From Auriscalpium vulgare (lineage: Eukaryota; Basidiomycota; Agaricomycetes; Russulales; Auriscalpiaceae), in contig JAHBBC010000013.1 of the NCBI GenBank assembly GCA_019915015.1, positions 1,178,001 to 1,242,000 of the forward strand: 64,000 nt of DNA, in the 5' to 3' direction. The notes below the pieces were generated by a model. The model was not told the origin of the DNA. It worked only from the letters and a program-made list of their open reading frames with translations, and searched no databases. A program made the translations under genes and the position numbers. Numbering within the stretch: the stretch's first letter is position 1; every line of letters starts with the position of its first letter. Shown piece by piece: positions 32,234 to 43,140 of the stretch.

Positions 32234-33320
32234 TCAAATCCAGTCGATATTTTGAGGTTCCTGTGGGCCACATGTCAGTGCAAGTTCTCCGCGACAACAG
32301 CCAACGCACCTGTAAGCATTCATACGTTTCAAACGTCCCAAAACCAAGACCTTTGTCACGGCACATCATTTCCAACGCGGCCCGTACATGCGGCTCGAAT
32401 TCACGCGTCACAGTGACGAGCTGCAGGTCCGGCAGCACGAGAAGAGGGTCGATCGCAAGCTCCATGCTCACAGCCTTCATCGCCCTCACCCAGGCGTGGT
32501 AGCCGAAGTGCCGCAGCGACGACGGGAAGGAAACCGGTTTCCTGGGCAGCTCTCCCACTATGAGGGTCTTCAGCTGGACGAGCTGCTCCAGCATTTCCGC
32601 CGGCGGAATGTCGCCCCTAATCGACAGCGATTGAAGCTGCGGGAGGCAGCTCGCAGAAACGAGGTGCTGGCGCAACGCTTCGTCTGACCACCTGGGGATG
32701 ACCAAACAGAGATGGCGCAGTGCGGGGAGGGGATGCGAAAGCGTGAGGCAGTCGCTAGCGTGTGTTGCGACTATTTCGAGCGACTCTACTGCGGGGGACA
32801 ATGGATCCCCGTGACCTGCACTGAATACGAGCAGGCGCGCGCCCGGGAACATATTCACGATGACTTTGCTTTTGGTCAAACCTAGCAGCTTCAGGAGCAC
32901 AGGTTGCAATTGGATTGCGCGCATGCGAGCAGCCAATTCAGTGCTCAATGCCCGGTCGTTATTGTTCCACCCCAAAAAGGATACGCCCTCGACGTGGGGG
33001 CAGAGTTCCAGTAGACGGAGGCAGACGGTGGCATAGGCAGGTGGAAACGATGGCCAGGAGACTTGGATGTACCGGACGTGTGCGGAGAGGTGCGGGTGGA
33101 TGATGAGGGTATTGACGACGAGTTGGATGTTGCACTGGCGGTCGTCCAAAGATATGCACCGGAGGCGGCGGAAGAGGAGGCGCTGAGCGGTGGGAGTCCA
33201 TGCGCGGCAGACAAGCGCGCATGCGTGAAGGGTGGTATAGTCGATCCTGGCGTGTTGGGACAACCGGAATACCCATTCGATGACGAGGATCTGGACGTCG
33301 AGAGGAAGTTCTGTCGCCAT
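32234..33320 (-). CDS. Type 1 F-box/LRR protein, copy F
   Basis: Exons 32310-33320 (ATG 33320, MATELPLDVQILVIEWVF) and 32234-32260 (EPQNIDWI), 345 aa. The intron 32261-32309 has donor GTGCGT and acceptor CACAG. The F-box occupies residues 1-55; the body reads RIDYTTLHACALVCRAW, PALRHLCLVIPRWSD, QLQSLSIRGDIPPAEML, like copy C, its closest relative in the window. If the last intron were kept, the frame would run ~105 residues further, to 31965, into sequence with no family resemblance; splicing is preferred because seven other copies give the same short tail. Predicted SCF substrate adaptor. Confidence 0.85.
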
Positions 33321-33574
33321 GACGTGTCTGGACAGGTGGGTACCAGAGAGGATGGCTCGCTACCCGACTCGCTGCGGCTCGAACCTTGTAGACATCCGAT
33401 ACGGTAAGCACAGATGGCATGGGCGGATGCAACAACCACGCACCGAGGAAGAGATGTGACTTGAGATCCACACGGCTCCTGCTGTCCAAACCTAACTCAT
33501 CCGACCAGAAAATAGAGGCGCAGAAATGGATCCTGTAAGGAGAAAATTCGCCGACGACCTGCTAAATAGATCGA

Positions 33575-33640
33575 ATCAATGAAAAGGTAATGTGGATGAG
33601 AAACAGAAGCAGACCAGATATGAGTGCGATGCGAGGAGCA
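33575..33640 (-). promoter_or_regulatory. Conserved type 1 F-box upstream block (copy F), diverged
   Basis: TGGATGAGAAACAGAAGCAG and GATATGAGTGCGATGCG, ~260 bp before the ATG. Match to the other blocks is partial. Confidence 0.3.
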
Positions 33641-33920
33641 ACAGTCCACGCGCAAGTAGGCCGTTGAATCTCCGCCCAGATTCCGAGCCGGACTCCGACG
33701 TCCGACGAGCTCAGTACTGGCTTCCTCACCATCTCCGAGTCAGTTGCTAACTGTCCATCGAAAGCCCCACTTCGTCCTGCATCGACCTCATCACCTGTGG
33801 TGGTGTCCCCGGCGGGCCACGTTGGCAGAAGGTCGAGGCGTTTTACTCGGCCCTGGGCCAAGTTGCGGCTGAGCGCTGACTTGTTGACTGCTTGATGCAC
33901 AGGCGGCCACGAGCTCGAGA
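33641..33920. other. Short intergenic region between divergent F-box genes
   Basis: Lies between copy F (-) and the next F-box gene (+), so it should contain both promoters. No TATA box or shared motif was recognised on the right side. Confidence 0.4.
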
Positions 33921-35679
33921 ATGTCTTCGTTGGGGTCCGAGGACGCACACGAGTCGACGATCTTGCAACTCAATGAAACGAGCGGAAGCTCGAGTCTCAT
34001 CGCAGATCCCTCAACCTCGAACAATGAGGCGGTCGCACACTGCGATGTGCAGGCTGTCCTAGATACCGCACAGCAGCAACTATACCATGAGGCAGCCGTA
34101 GTGAGCTTCTCTATTATCGATCTGCAGCCGCGCTTCTGACGCAGACAAAATTCAGACGCAGGACGTGCATAGACACAACGTCATTATCCCCGTCGCGCGC
34201 CTACCGCCAGAGATCCTCCGCGAGGTCTTCACCATTCTCTCCTCTACCGACCCTCCTTCTCGCGGCAAAAAAGGCTCTCCAGCTGAACATAACCTTGGCT
34301 GGGTTCGCATCACACATGTTTGCCAGGTCTGGCGGCGCATCGCCCTCGACCATCCCACACTGTGGGCCTCCAACATCACCTTGCGCTTCCCCCTCGGCGG
34401 CCATTGGGCCAATGCCTTCCTCGCCCGTGCCCAAGAAACCTCCCTCACCATCATGCATACTGACCCCGAACGTCCCCTTGCCAAGTCCGACCTCCACCGC
34501 GTCAGCGCAAATCTAGCCCGCACGCGCGTCCTACACACGCGCATCGCAACAAAGATGCTTCCTGTTTTCTTCCACCCAGCACCCCTTCTTCGGTCACTCC
34601 ATCTCCATATCGGTCACACATCCGAGCCCCAGTCATTGATCGCGGAAGTGTTCCCAGACGAGTTTCTCGGCGGGCCCGCTGGGGCTCCGGAACTGCGGCA
34701 CCTGTCCGTGATCACGATCCAATCACTGCAGTGGACGTCACCGATTATAAGCCAGAACCTTGTGTCATTGGAGGTTTTTTGCAGCGTGTTCAACCCTCTC
34801 CACGAGGTCCTCGACGCGCTTGAACGAATGTGCTCGCTGGAGCGGCTCGGTCTCGGAGCTCTTACGCTGGACGAACTTGCAGATGACGGTGCACAACACG
34901 GTATCCACGTGGTCGCCCTTAAACATCTGCGCGAACTCTTCCTTCAATTTGTCACCGTCACAGACGTATGCATACTCCTCGCGCACCTCCAGCTCCCCGC
35001 GGATGTCACCATCACTGGCGCTTTGTTCAGCTCCCTCGCCGACGACATGGCGGTGTTGCTTTCCGATGTCGCTGCATGCCTGGATGCACCCTCAGTTGCC
35101 CTCACGAGCATCCGTATCCGCCCCCTCGGAGAGGAGATCGGAGACATACAGGTCGCCACGGCGGTCAACGTGACTGCCCGGCGGTCCGTCGAACACAAAC
35201 GCAGTCCCACCTTGGATGTGGCGATTCAAATGAAAGGGCCAACGTTTCTCGAGAACATTGTGTCGGAGCGTCTCGAGGAGCTCGAGCTGGCCGTCAACTT
35301 GCGGGACCCCGCGTGGCTGGAGGCACTGGGGCGCGCGCCGGTGCTGTGGTGCATGACGGTCGAAGGCACTGCGATGCGCGCATTCTGTGCAGCGCTCGCT
35401 GGTGCTTCCAACTTCCTGTCTGCGCTCTCCTCGCTCACCATAGTCAACGCGGACTTCAAAAAAGGCCCGGCCGGCGGGCCCGACATGCTGGTGGATATAT
35501 TACCTCGCTGTTTGGCGAAGCGCGCGCGCGCTGGGTATGCGCTGACGAAACTCGTTTTATCGGACTGTGACGTAGATGCTGCGTATGCGCGCTTGCTGGA
35601 GGATGCAGTGCCTGGAATGGAGGTTGTATGGTATGGGGAGGGAAGCGAGGCGCAGTCGGTGGACGAGTACCGATGCTAG
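33921..35679 (+). CDS. F-box protein, large single-copy form
   Basis: Exon 1 33921-34100 (MSSLGSEDAHES to LYHEAAV, 60 codons), intron 34101-34155 (GTGAGC..TTCAG, CTGAC branch), exon 2 34156-35679; 567 aa. The F-box sits at residues ~69-125: IPVARLPPEILREVFTIL, WVRITHVCQVWRRIALDHPT, LWASNI. It is followed by ~440 residues of leucine-rich sequence (LRSLHLHIGHTSE, LVSLEVFCSV, ALERMCSLERLGLG, LRELFLQFVTVTDVC) ending LTKLVLSDCDVDAAYARLLE. Architecture is like the type 2 genes but sequence is distant and the N-terminal region differs. Plus-strand orientation, unlike most F-box genes here. Probable SCF adaptor; target unknown. The exon 1 assignment rests on splice signals and phase only. Confidence 0.8.
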
Positions 35680-35760
35680 CATGGCCGGCCGGCAAGTGGT
35701 GTCGGGAATGGAGGTTGTGTGGCATGGGGAGGGCAGCGAGGTGCTCAGTCGATGAGTATT
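35615..35760 (+). repeat. Tandem duplication of the F-box gene's 3' end
   Basis: GGAATGGAGGTTGTATGG... to GACGAGTA (35615-35669) is repeated with few changes at 35707-35760, just after the stop codon. The second copy is outside the reading frame and seems to be a by-product of local slippage. Confidence 0.75.
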
Positions 35761-36410
35761 GACGCTGGTCCGATGGTCCAAAGCCGGAAAGGAAGACGCC
35801 TGCAGTATTCAGTTGGAACGATACTCATTTGCGAACACAGACAACCAGCTCATGTAGGCTTCCGTCCTTCATCGAATATAGATATCATCCCTTGAGCTGG
35901 CTGTGAGCCTGAGTGCATGGAAAGTGCAGGCCCAGTGAGATGTGAGAACCGAGCGGTGCGAAAGTGGATGTCAGCAGGATCGTGGGACATTCGTAACGAC
36001 TATCTTCTGTGCCAAGGTCAGCCACGGAGACTAGGACATTCGAGCGCGGCGCGCACACGAGGTTTTCAACTTCAACAACCACATCATCGCAGCCGCATCG
36101 CGTTCACCGCTCATCTGCCCAATTCTTTTCTTATAACACTGGTCTGTCTGAGAGGCTCGATCCGCACGTGGGGTTCGACGATCTCGACAATTACTTTTGA
36201 ATCACTTTGACGCCGCTTGCTGTTGGACACATCGGATTTGCGCAGCCGTGCGCATTGATCAGTGAGTAGCTGTGTAGTCTTCCCTTGAATGCCTCTGATG
36301 ATGTGACCAGCGCTTCAAACTTGAACAGAGGAGTCCCTGCCCCGTTATTCAGAGGTGAGTACCAGCCGTTCTCTTGGGATCACTCTCCAATGGCAGCCCG
36401 TCGCAGCGTT
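35761..36410. other. Intergenic, promoter region of the next gene
   Basis: No gene seen. An ATG at 36285 is in frame with the F-box ORF downstream but the added residues are unlike the family. A short intron (GTGAGT ~36354 to CAG ~36396) may lie in the leader. Confidence 0.4.
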
Positions 36411-37513
36411 ATGGCAAATACACCCTTAGAGGTGCAAATGCTCATCATCGAGTGGGTATATCGTCGGTCCCAGTCAAGTGATGTCGACTACGCGACCCTT
36501 CGCGCATGTGCCCTCGTCTGCCGTGCATGGACTCCCACCGCGCAACGCCTCCTCTTCCGCCACATACCTAATCTCCACAATGTCTTAGGCAGACATAACC
36601 CTCGTGCGATCCCACTACTCATCCGCACCCTCCGCACCAACCCACACCTCTCCGCGTCCGTGCGCTCTCTTTCCCTAGAAGTCTACATGGACGAAGTTAC
36701 CTCTGAACTCCCAGACGACGTCGCTCTCCTCGAGCTCTGTCCGCAGGTTCAGGGCATCCGGATCGTGGAAAACGTGGGAAAAGATGACATGTACCCTGCG
36801 CTAGAAGCTCGCCTGCGTGCAATCCAGCTGCACCCAGTGTTCTTTTGTCCGTCCGGACAGCCCTCCTTCATTTCCCTCCTCCTCCGGACATGGCCAGATG
36901 TTCGTGCGCTTGATTTGGGGGGTTCGTTCGCTGATGCCTCGCAACCGATCTCAGTGGCGGGCACCTTGCAAGCGTTGCGTATCTTTGAGCTGAAGTGGTT
37001 ATTGTCACCAGGGAATGATTTTACTGCACTCCGGGAACTTGAACTGGTTAACCCATATTGGCTCGATACCAGGTGGCAACAACTCCATGTATCGGGTTTG
37101 CTCTCACGTCTCCACACCCTGGGCGTGATGGGCCTCTTCCCATCGCAAGAGGTCCTGAAGCACCTCGAGCACCTCGAGAGTCTCGTGTTCACTGACCCGC
37201 CCCAGGAAGACATCGCGCTCCCCCAGACTCTGCGCCATGTTGGATACCAGACCTGGATAACTCGCTCGGATAGTGCCATGGACTGCTTGGTTGCGGCGCT
37301 GCGTCCTCTGCCGAATATGCAGCTCGTTACTACGGCGCGCACTGCGACGGAGGTGCAAATCAAAGCGTTGGACGATTTCTGCCGGGACCACGCTGTTGTG
37401 TTGGATATACGCGAACACCCTGGGGCCTTTCCGGTGCGTCTCAAGAGCCACACTTGGCACCTGCAAGGCTGATCATCATGCAGAATCCTTTTTGGGATGT
37501 AGATTGGATTTAA
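36411..37513 (+). CDS. Type 1 F-box/LRR protein, copy I (diverged, plus strand)
   Basis: Exon 1 36411-37433, exon 2 37484-37513; the intron starts GTGCGT and ends GCAG, as in the minus-strand copies, and the last exon encodes NPFWDVDWI. Start chosen at MANTPLEVQMLIIEWVY, aligned with MATELPL in the others; an upstream in-frame ATG at 36390 or 36285 is possible. About 350 aa. F-box residues 1-55 (VDYATLRACALVCRAWTPTAQRLLFRHI); the body has ALRELELVNPYW, RLHTLGVMGLFPSQEVL and HLESLVFTDPP. It is the most distant member, and its conservation of the splice site and the DWI ending supports their importance. Probable SCF adaptor. Confidence 0.8.
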
Positions 37514-38162
37514 AATCAGACCGCATCCGTCGACGCTCTTTCCCTCGTGCAACGGGACCGTACTCCATCTCACACGTTCCGCGCAATGCGCGCGCCATGC
37601 AAACCCGACTTTCACCCTCAAAGCCATGTGCCCAATCGGCATCCTTCCGACCTTCATTCCGTCTTCGAATATGACATCCCCATCCCCATCCACGTCATAA
37701 AATTAATCCGCCATTTCTCCAGCGCAGTAGGGCCGTCTCGGTGCGAACGGGAAATGGCCAAAAGCCGCATGCAGCGCTCGCCATGTCACCACCCGGCGGC
37801 ATTGCGCGCTCAACGGCGGTGCAGCTCGCCGAAGATGCACGACCACAGCGCTGCGTCTTGACGCAGTCCTGCCCTGTCAAAACTCGCCTCGCGACGAGCT
37901 GCATCATCGTGCGGCAGGCGCCCCCGCGGTCGCATCCACCCCGTCTCGGGACAAACGGACCTGGAACGGCTTCTCCCTGGCTCGCAGGGCCCCACCTCCC
38001 GGCGTACGGCCGACTCTGCGCCGCTGACCAAAACCCCGCGACCATCACGTCGAACCACAGGCTGCCTACCATGCGCGCGCCCTCCGGATGCGCTGCGGCA
38101 GGAGTATGGTTCCCGCGGCCGCGGTAGGCGTGAAGTTGTATGCTGGGGCTGCGGGTCGAGGC
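37514..38162. other. Stretch without a recognised gene
   Basis: Downstream of copy I and beyond the breakpoint of the truncated type 2 gene. Only GC-rich shadow frames; origin of the sequence unknown. Confidence 0.4.
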
Positions 38163-38726
38163 CCAATGAATACGAGATGTTGTTGGCCCAGAGTCCCGGG
38201 TCCTCGAGCGCGACATCCCGCCAGCGCCGGCAGACGTGCGTCACTGCGAGCCGCCCGATTTCAGGGGTGGGCTGGTCGTCTATGTCCGGCGGGTCGACCT
38301 CTGCGCAGAACGCGAAGATCGTCCGGACTCAGAAGATCTCGGTTGGGAAGCGTGCGACGGGGAGCAGGGAGTTGCGCGCGCGTCGGGCGACGCCCTCGGC
38401 CTCCTCGTGGCCGGCGGACGCTTTGCGGATCTCCTCTTTTGCTGCCTCGATCGCGTGTTCCTCTGCCTCGAGCCGCGCGCGGTGGTCGGCCTGCACATCG
38501 CTGAGCGCGCGCTCTGCGACGTCGAAGCTTTCGACGGTCGCGTGTGTGGTGTCGGAGGATGGAAGCGCCGTTTTGAGCTGGGCAATTCTGCAGCGCGCGG
38601 TTATCAGCCAGAGGGTGTCGTGGCCTTCCAATCCATCATGCGACCTTATCTGCCCGTCAGCAGACTTGTCTTTCGACCAGAGGAGTGCAGTCACCTATTG
38701 TTCGCGGGATTCCCTGGACCTTGCAT
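38163..38726 (-). pseudogene. Type 2 F-box protein, 5' fragment with stop codon
   Basis: Exon 1 38695-38726 (MQGPGNPANN) and the 5' splice site GTGACT match the intact gene at 11 kb. Exon 2 reads DTLWLITARCRIAQLK, an Ala/Glu helix, and LLPVARFPTEIF, then an in-frame TGA at ~38330 created by a 6 bp insertion relative to the paralogue. The frame continues as VRTIFAFCAEVDPPDI, LAVTHVCRRWRDVALEDPG, LWANNISYSLG, and similarity stops abruptly at ~38163. The acceptor of the first intron is also damaged (CAGAT for CAGAG). Only ~170 of ~600 residues remain, so this is a dead fragment with its promoter. Confidence 0.8.
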
Positions 38727-38848
38727 GGTCTTAACAGAAACGGGGGCGGCGAGAGTCGTTGGTGGATATGGACAGATGAGCGCCGTGGCAGAAAGTAAGG
38801 GTGCGGGGGCGGAAGGGTGCGAGTGCGGGAAGAAATGCGCGGGGGCGG

Positions 38849-38887
38849 AAATAAAGGTTCGGCCTCATTCTCCAAGCAGGACAAAGG
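38849..38887 (-). promoter_or_regulatory. TATA-like box and palindrome (type 2 fragment)
   Basis: Minus strand: TTGTCCTGCTTGGAGAA (one arm mismatched) followed by GAACCTTTATTTCC, same layout as at 12946 and 47327. Confidence 0.4.
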
Positions 38888-41082
38888 CTGGACCATTCTC
38901 ACGATTCACACACGACCCCCTTGCGCGATATTCCTCCCAACTGCGACTGAATATGCCTACGCGGTGGGCAAGTGGGTCCGGATATGCATGAGAGCCAGGC
39001 GAGGCGTGACGCGTGACGCACGGGCGGGCGGGGGAGAGACGGGCAGGCTGACGTACGTACGCTGGTTGCGGACATCATGCTCTGCACAGGCCGTTCCATT
39101 CATGGCCGTCTTCGCGCTCTCCACGGTGAATCTAGAAGGAAATCGCGGTTTATCTGCGCTCGCGGTCCGCAGGTGCGCTTGAATGGGCCCGGTACGCGTC
39201 TTCGCGGGGTGCGCGAGCAACTGGTGGCACCTGAATGTATGATGCGGCGTTTCTGCGCACCATCAGCAACTTGGACGGGGGGCAGATGTGGGTTCACAGG
39301 GCGATCAAACTTACCTACGAGATGCCAGAGCACGATGGCAGCAGGCAAAGGGAGCACGGGGCTCATCGCGCATCGTGCATGATTCGTCTAACATTCGGCG
39401 CTCCGCGTCGCGTGTCGCGTGTTCCAATGTGCTGAGCTTGCTCTGAGCCTGGTAGCCGTGGCATGCGACGTGGTTTCATTGATGCCGTTGGTGACGAGGG
39501 ACAGCGCGCGACTTGGGGGCAGAAAGAGAGGAAGAGCCCGGGGATCAGACGGCGCGGCGGGCCGGTACTTTTTGATATGCGTGACGCGTCGACTTGATCT
39601 TACCCGTCCCCTTCCTCCCCTCACATCCCGAGCATCGTGCACTACACGTCTAACCCGCTACAACAAGAAGTTGAGACAACGCGGGCGCCATGTCACTGAT
39701 ACTAATTGAACAGAATTTGCTCTGGGCGACGGAGTGAGGCAAGGAGATGATGCAGGAGACGCGAGCTCGTGGAGCTCGGTACTGGTGAGCACCTCTGCGT
39801 ATCTGACCTGCGTTGACAGCGTGTCTCCAGTCACCACATTCGATCCCGCGCGCTCTCACCATCTGTCCTGTTCGTCAAGCCCCGATCCTCCTTCGCATGT
39901 CCTCGACACCTGCCAGCAGGACGCGCACCCGCAATTCTTTGCTATGAGCCGATGCTCGCGTCTGCATGTGTCGCTTATGGCAAATGGGCCCGTCTCCATG
40001 TACGCGGGCAATGTCTCTCCCCGATGGTCGAGGCCTGCGACTTCGACGACGACTACCGCGGAGCCTGAGGCATACATCCAGCTCCACTGAACGATAGATC
40101 TCCGCAGATCCATGAATCCCGCGTAGCTCCATCCAGGTGCTATCCCGCGCAGGCAGCTGCCGGGCCGGGCACTGAGACGGTACGTGCTGTGCGTTGCGCT
40201 GCGTGCATACTGACTGACTGCAGCCACCAGTGATGTTCTCCTCTCTCTTCAAACCAGTGTCGGCGTGCGGATGCGCCTGGCCCCCTGCCGCGGTCTTCAC
40301 GTTCTGGCAGCGCAGGCTCTTTTAGCCCGGTACAGTCTTCTCACATCCTAGCTTATCAGCGTCCGTGGCGTCCAGGAACATCGGTTGTACGGCCCGCGGC
40401 ACGACGGCAATCGGAGCGGCCAAATGCTTATGCCGAATCGGGGGCACTTCGATCGATCGGCTCGTGCCTGGATCTCGACGGTCAAACATCGTCATGCGTC
40501 CATCTCCTCTGAGATCTCAGTCCCCAAGGGCGGGAGAGCCCTCAGCCGCCTTCTCCCAACCCGATACCCACGACACCAGGGTAACAGGACCCTGCAGCGC
40601 TATTACTCCTGTGCGTCTTATCCCCGCGCTCGCTGTGCGCATGCTCACTGATCCCGCGCAAGGGTCTGCCGAGATAGGTGCGTGGTCGACGCAGGTGGGA
40701 GGGAGCTTGGACGAGCGCGGAGAAGCGTGTAGGCCGGAGGAGCGCGATGCAGATGGGCGCTTGCGCGGGAGAGGCTCCAGGGGCCGCGGGTGGTGCAGGA
40801 GGATGGCGCACCCGAGACGGAGAGAAGAGGAGAACAACGCCGAGGGACAACAGCGGCGCGCTGCGCAGGGCACGTAGGACAAGCGCGGGCTGGACGTTGG
40901 GCTCCGCATCGGTACACACTTTCTGAATTACACCTCGTTGCAAGAGCTGGGCGTGATTTAGCGGCCTGTCGCGCTCCGCTCATCCATCCTATCAGCGCAC
41001 TGCAGGATCGCAGATGCTGCTCGGAGACGGCAAGTCCAGATGTTGAAATAACCGGCGCCTTGCGCGGGCGGCTCGCGGCGCC
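38888..41082. repeat. Duplicated non-genic stretch
   Basis: No gene recognised. Block 39724-39800 (GCGACGGAGTGAGGCAAGGA ... CTCGGTACTGGTGAGCACC) and block ~40380-40410 (GTACGGCCCGCGGCACGACGG) repeat those at 14.8 and 15.5 kb. Block ~40640-41000 matches the element in F-box copy B (TTGGGCTCCGCATCGGTAC, AAGAGCTGGGC). Confidence 0.45.
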
Positions 41083-41235
41083 TCAGATCCAGTCTCTATG
41101 TTAAGGTTGCTGTGGGCTGCACGTCAGCAAAAGCATTCCATCAACCACGGCCAGCACACCTCGAAGTGATAAGGCGATTCGTAGCGCACGAGATCGACAC
41201 CCTTGGCGCGGCACAGTGCTCCCAACGTCAGGGCG
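41083..41235 (-). pseudogene. Type 1 F-box protein, 3' fragment
   Basis: The minus strand reads LGALCRAKGVDLVRYESPY, matching the C-terminal region of copies D/E and G, up to a degenerate splice site GTGTGC at 41159. The last exon 41083-41109 has a stop inside (CAACCTTAA) but still ends in codons for DWI. It joins directly to the same repeat element as in copy B, so both derive from one already broken ancestor. Confidence 0.7.
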
Positions 41236-41690
41236 GCTTAGTCACTCTTGCCATGCTCGGCGCAGCCCTTCCTCCCTGCGCTCGCATTGTGCTTGCTCGC
41301 AGTCTGCCGGGGCCAGAAGCATGGCGGTGATATGCAGGCATGAGGTGAGGAGCCTGTTGAGCAAGCGCGGAGGAGGCGTGTACGTCGGAGGAGCGTGTGT
41401 GAGAGGGAGAGAGCGCGCGAGATGGAGAGAGTGCGAGGGAAGAGATGTCCGGAAAAGAAAAATGCCAAAAGGGAAGGCACTAGTGTAGGGAAAATGAGAC
41501 GGTCGTGGTCTGTGTTTAGGTGGCCACGTCGAAACAGTTTGTCGATTACCCCTCATGCGAAAGCTGCATAATTGAACGATGATACTAGGAGACCGTATTT
41601 ACATGGTGGCAGCAGTGCGTCTTTATGGATCTCGATGAGACATGGGTGAAATGAGAAAGCGGCCATATGTTGCGCAGGTGGAGCGCGGAT
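41236..41690. mobile_element. Repeat element next to F-box fragment, second copy
   Basis: Shares the junction with F-box 3' sequence, GTCTGCCGGGG and AATGAGAAAGCGGCCATAT with 13372-13735. The middle (a GA-rich AGAGGGAGAGAGCGCGCGAG run) differs. No ORF. Confidence 0.45.
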
Positions 41691-41752
41691 ATAGTATGTC
41701 CAGACATTCAGGCTGAGGCACGCGGTCGCTCGAGTGGGCTGCTTGCATCGCC

Positions 41753-42859
41753 TCAAATCCAGTCTATATGTTGAGGTTGCTGCGGGGATGCGCGTCAGCA
41801 GAAGTCCCCCATCGACCACGGGCAACGCACCTGAAAGCCTTCCGGGTACTCATACATCCCAAAATCGACGCCTTTGTTGCGGCACATCCCTTCCAACGCG
41901 GTTCCCACAGCCTGCCTGACACAGGGCGTCACAGTGACGAGCCGGAGCTCTGGCAGCGCGCGGAGAGGGCCGACCAGGAGCTCCGCGCGCAGGCCCGGTG
42001 GCGCCGCCCAGGCGTGGTAGCCGAAGTGCTGCAACGTCGCCGGGAGCGTGATGCTGTGCTCGGTGGCGATGCCACGCACAACGAGGACCGTGAGCTGGAC
42101 GAGCTGGTTCAGAATGTCCGGCGGCGGAAACTCCCGGCCCTCGATCTTCAGCGATTGGAGCTGTGGAAGGATGCCCGCAGCAGTAAGGCCGTGGCGCAGC
42201 GCGTTGTCTGACCAGTCTGGGAGCACCAAACAGAGATGGCGCAGCGCAGGGAGGGGCTCCGAAAGGGAGACACACTGAGGAAAACTGCTTCCGCTTATTT
42301 CGAGGGCCTCTACTGTGGAGAGCGGCAGAGATCCATACTGTCGACCGTACAGTTCTTTGAATATGAGAACGCGAGCGCCCCGGATCATATTCAAGATGGT
42401 TCTGCAGATGGTGTAGTCCAAACCGTCCATCTTCAGGAGCGCGGGCGTCAGCTGGATCGCATGCATGCGTGCATTCAATTCGTCGCTCAGGGGCGTGTTG
42501 TTATGGTTATAGCCCGAGAATGATAGGCCCTCAATGTCGCGGCAGAGTTCCAATAAACGGATGCAGACGTCGCCATAGTCGGGCGGATTGCAGGGCCAGG
42601 CGACCTGGATGTACCGGACGTGCGCGATGAGGTGCGGGCGTGCGCTGAGGGTATCGACGAGGAGTCGGATTTTCGTGTGGTCGTACATAGTTGAGCACAC
42701 GATGCGGCGGAAGAGGAAGCGCTGAGCGGCGGGAGTCCATGCGCGGCAGACGAGCGCACATGCACGGAGGGTGGAAAGAGCGACGTGAACGTGTTGGGAT
42801 GACCGGAATACCCATTCGATAATGAGGGAATGGACGTCCAGAGGGAGTTCGGTCGCCAT
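41753..42859 (-). CDS. Type 1 F-box/LRR protein, copy G
   Basis: Exons 41831-42859 (ATG 42859, MATELPLDVHSLIIEWVF) and 41753-41779 (QPQHIDWI), 351 aa; last intron 41780-41830 with GTGCGT and CGCAG. An in-frame ATG at 42961 would add 34 residues that have no counterpart in other copies, so the inner start is preferred. F-box 1-55 (LSTLRACALVCRAWTPAAQRFLFRRI). Body: IRLLVDTLSARPHLIAHVRY, PALRHLCLVLPDWSDNAL, QLQSLKIEGREFPPPDIL. It is closest to copy A, which lies in the matching place of the other paralogous block at 7-13 kb. Probable SCF adaptor. Confidence 0.83.
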
Positions 42860-43065
42860 GATGGATGGGCACCAGGGAGAATCAATGGGCGCGGCCTCCA
42901 TCCACTCGCCGCTGTCGAGGTCAGACCTAAGTTGAAGCGGACGGTGAGTATCAACGCTCATGCATCATGGGGACTGAAAGTTAGAACGAAGTGCGTACTA
43001 GGGTGACTCAGGAGCTCCTAGTACCTTTTGCGAACAAGCCTCAGCACCAACGGTCTGCTAGAGAA

Positions 43066-43140
43066 ATTGATTCGATGAAATAGCCAGACTGTTGAGAGAC
43101 TGAGAAATGGCCGATGAGCGCGATTCTGCGGTAGGATAGG
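43066..43140 (-). promoter_or_regulatory. Conserved type 1 F-box upstream block (copy G)
   Basis: GACTGTTGAGAGACTGAG, GGCCGATGAGCGCG and GCGGTAGGATAGGG, ~220 bp before the ATG; closest to the copy A block, including the GGTAGGATAGG end. Confidence 0.45.

Noticed and set aside
33921..35679. Antisense ORFs opposite the large F-box gene
   Set aside because: They are short and overlap a long frame with a clear F-box.
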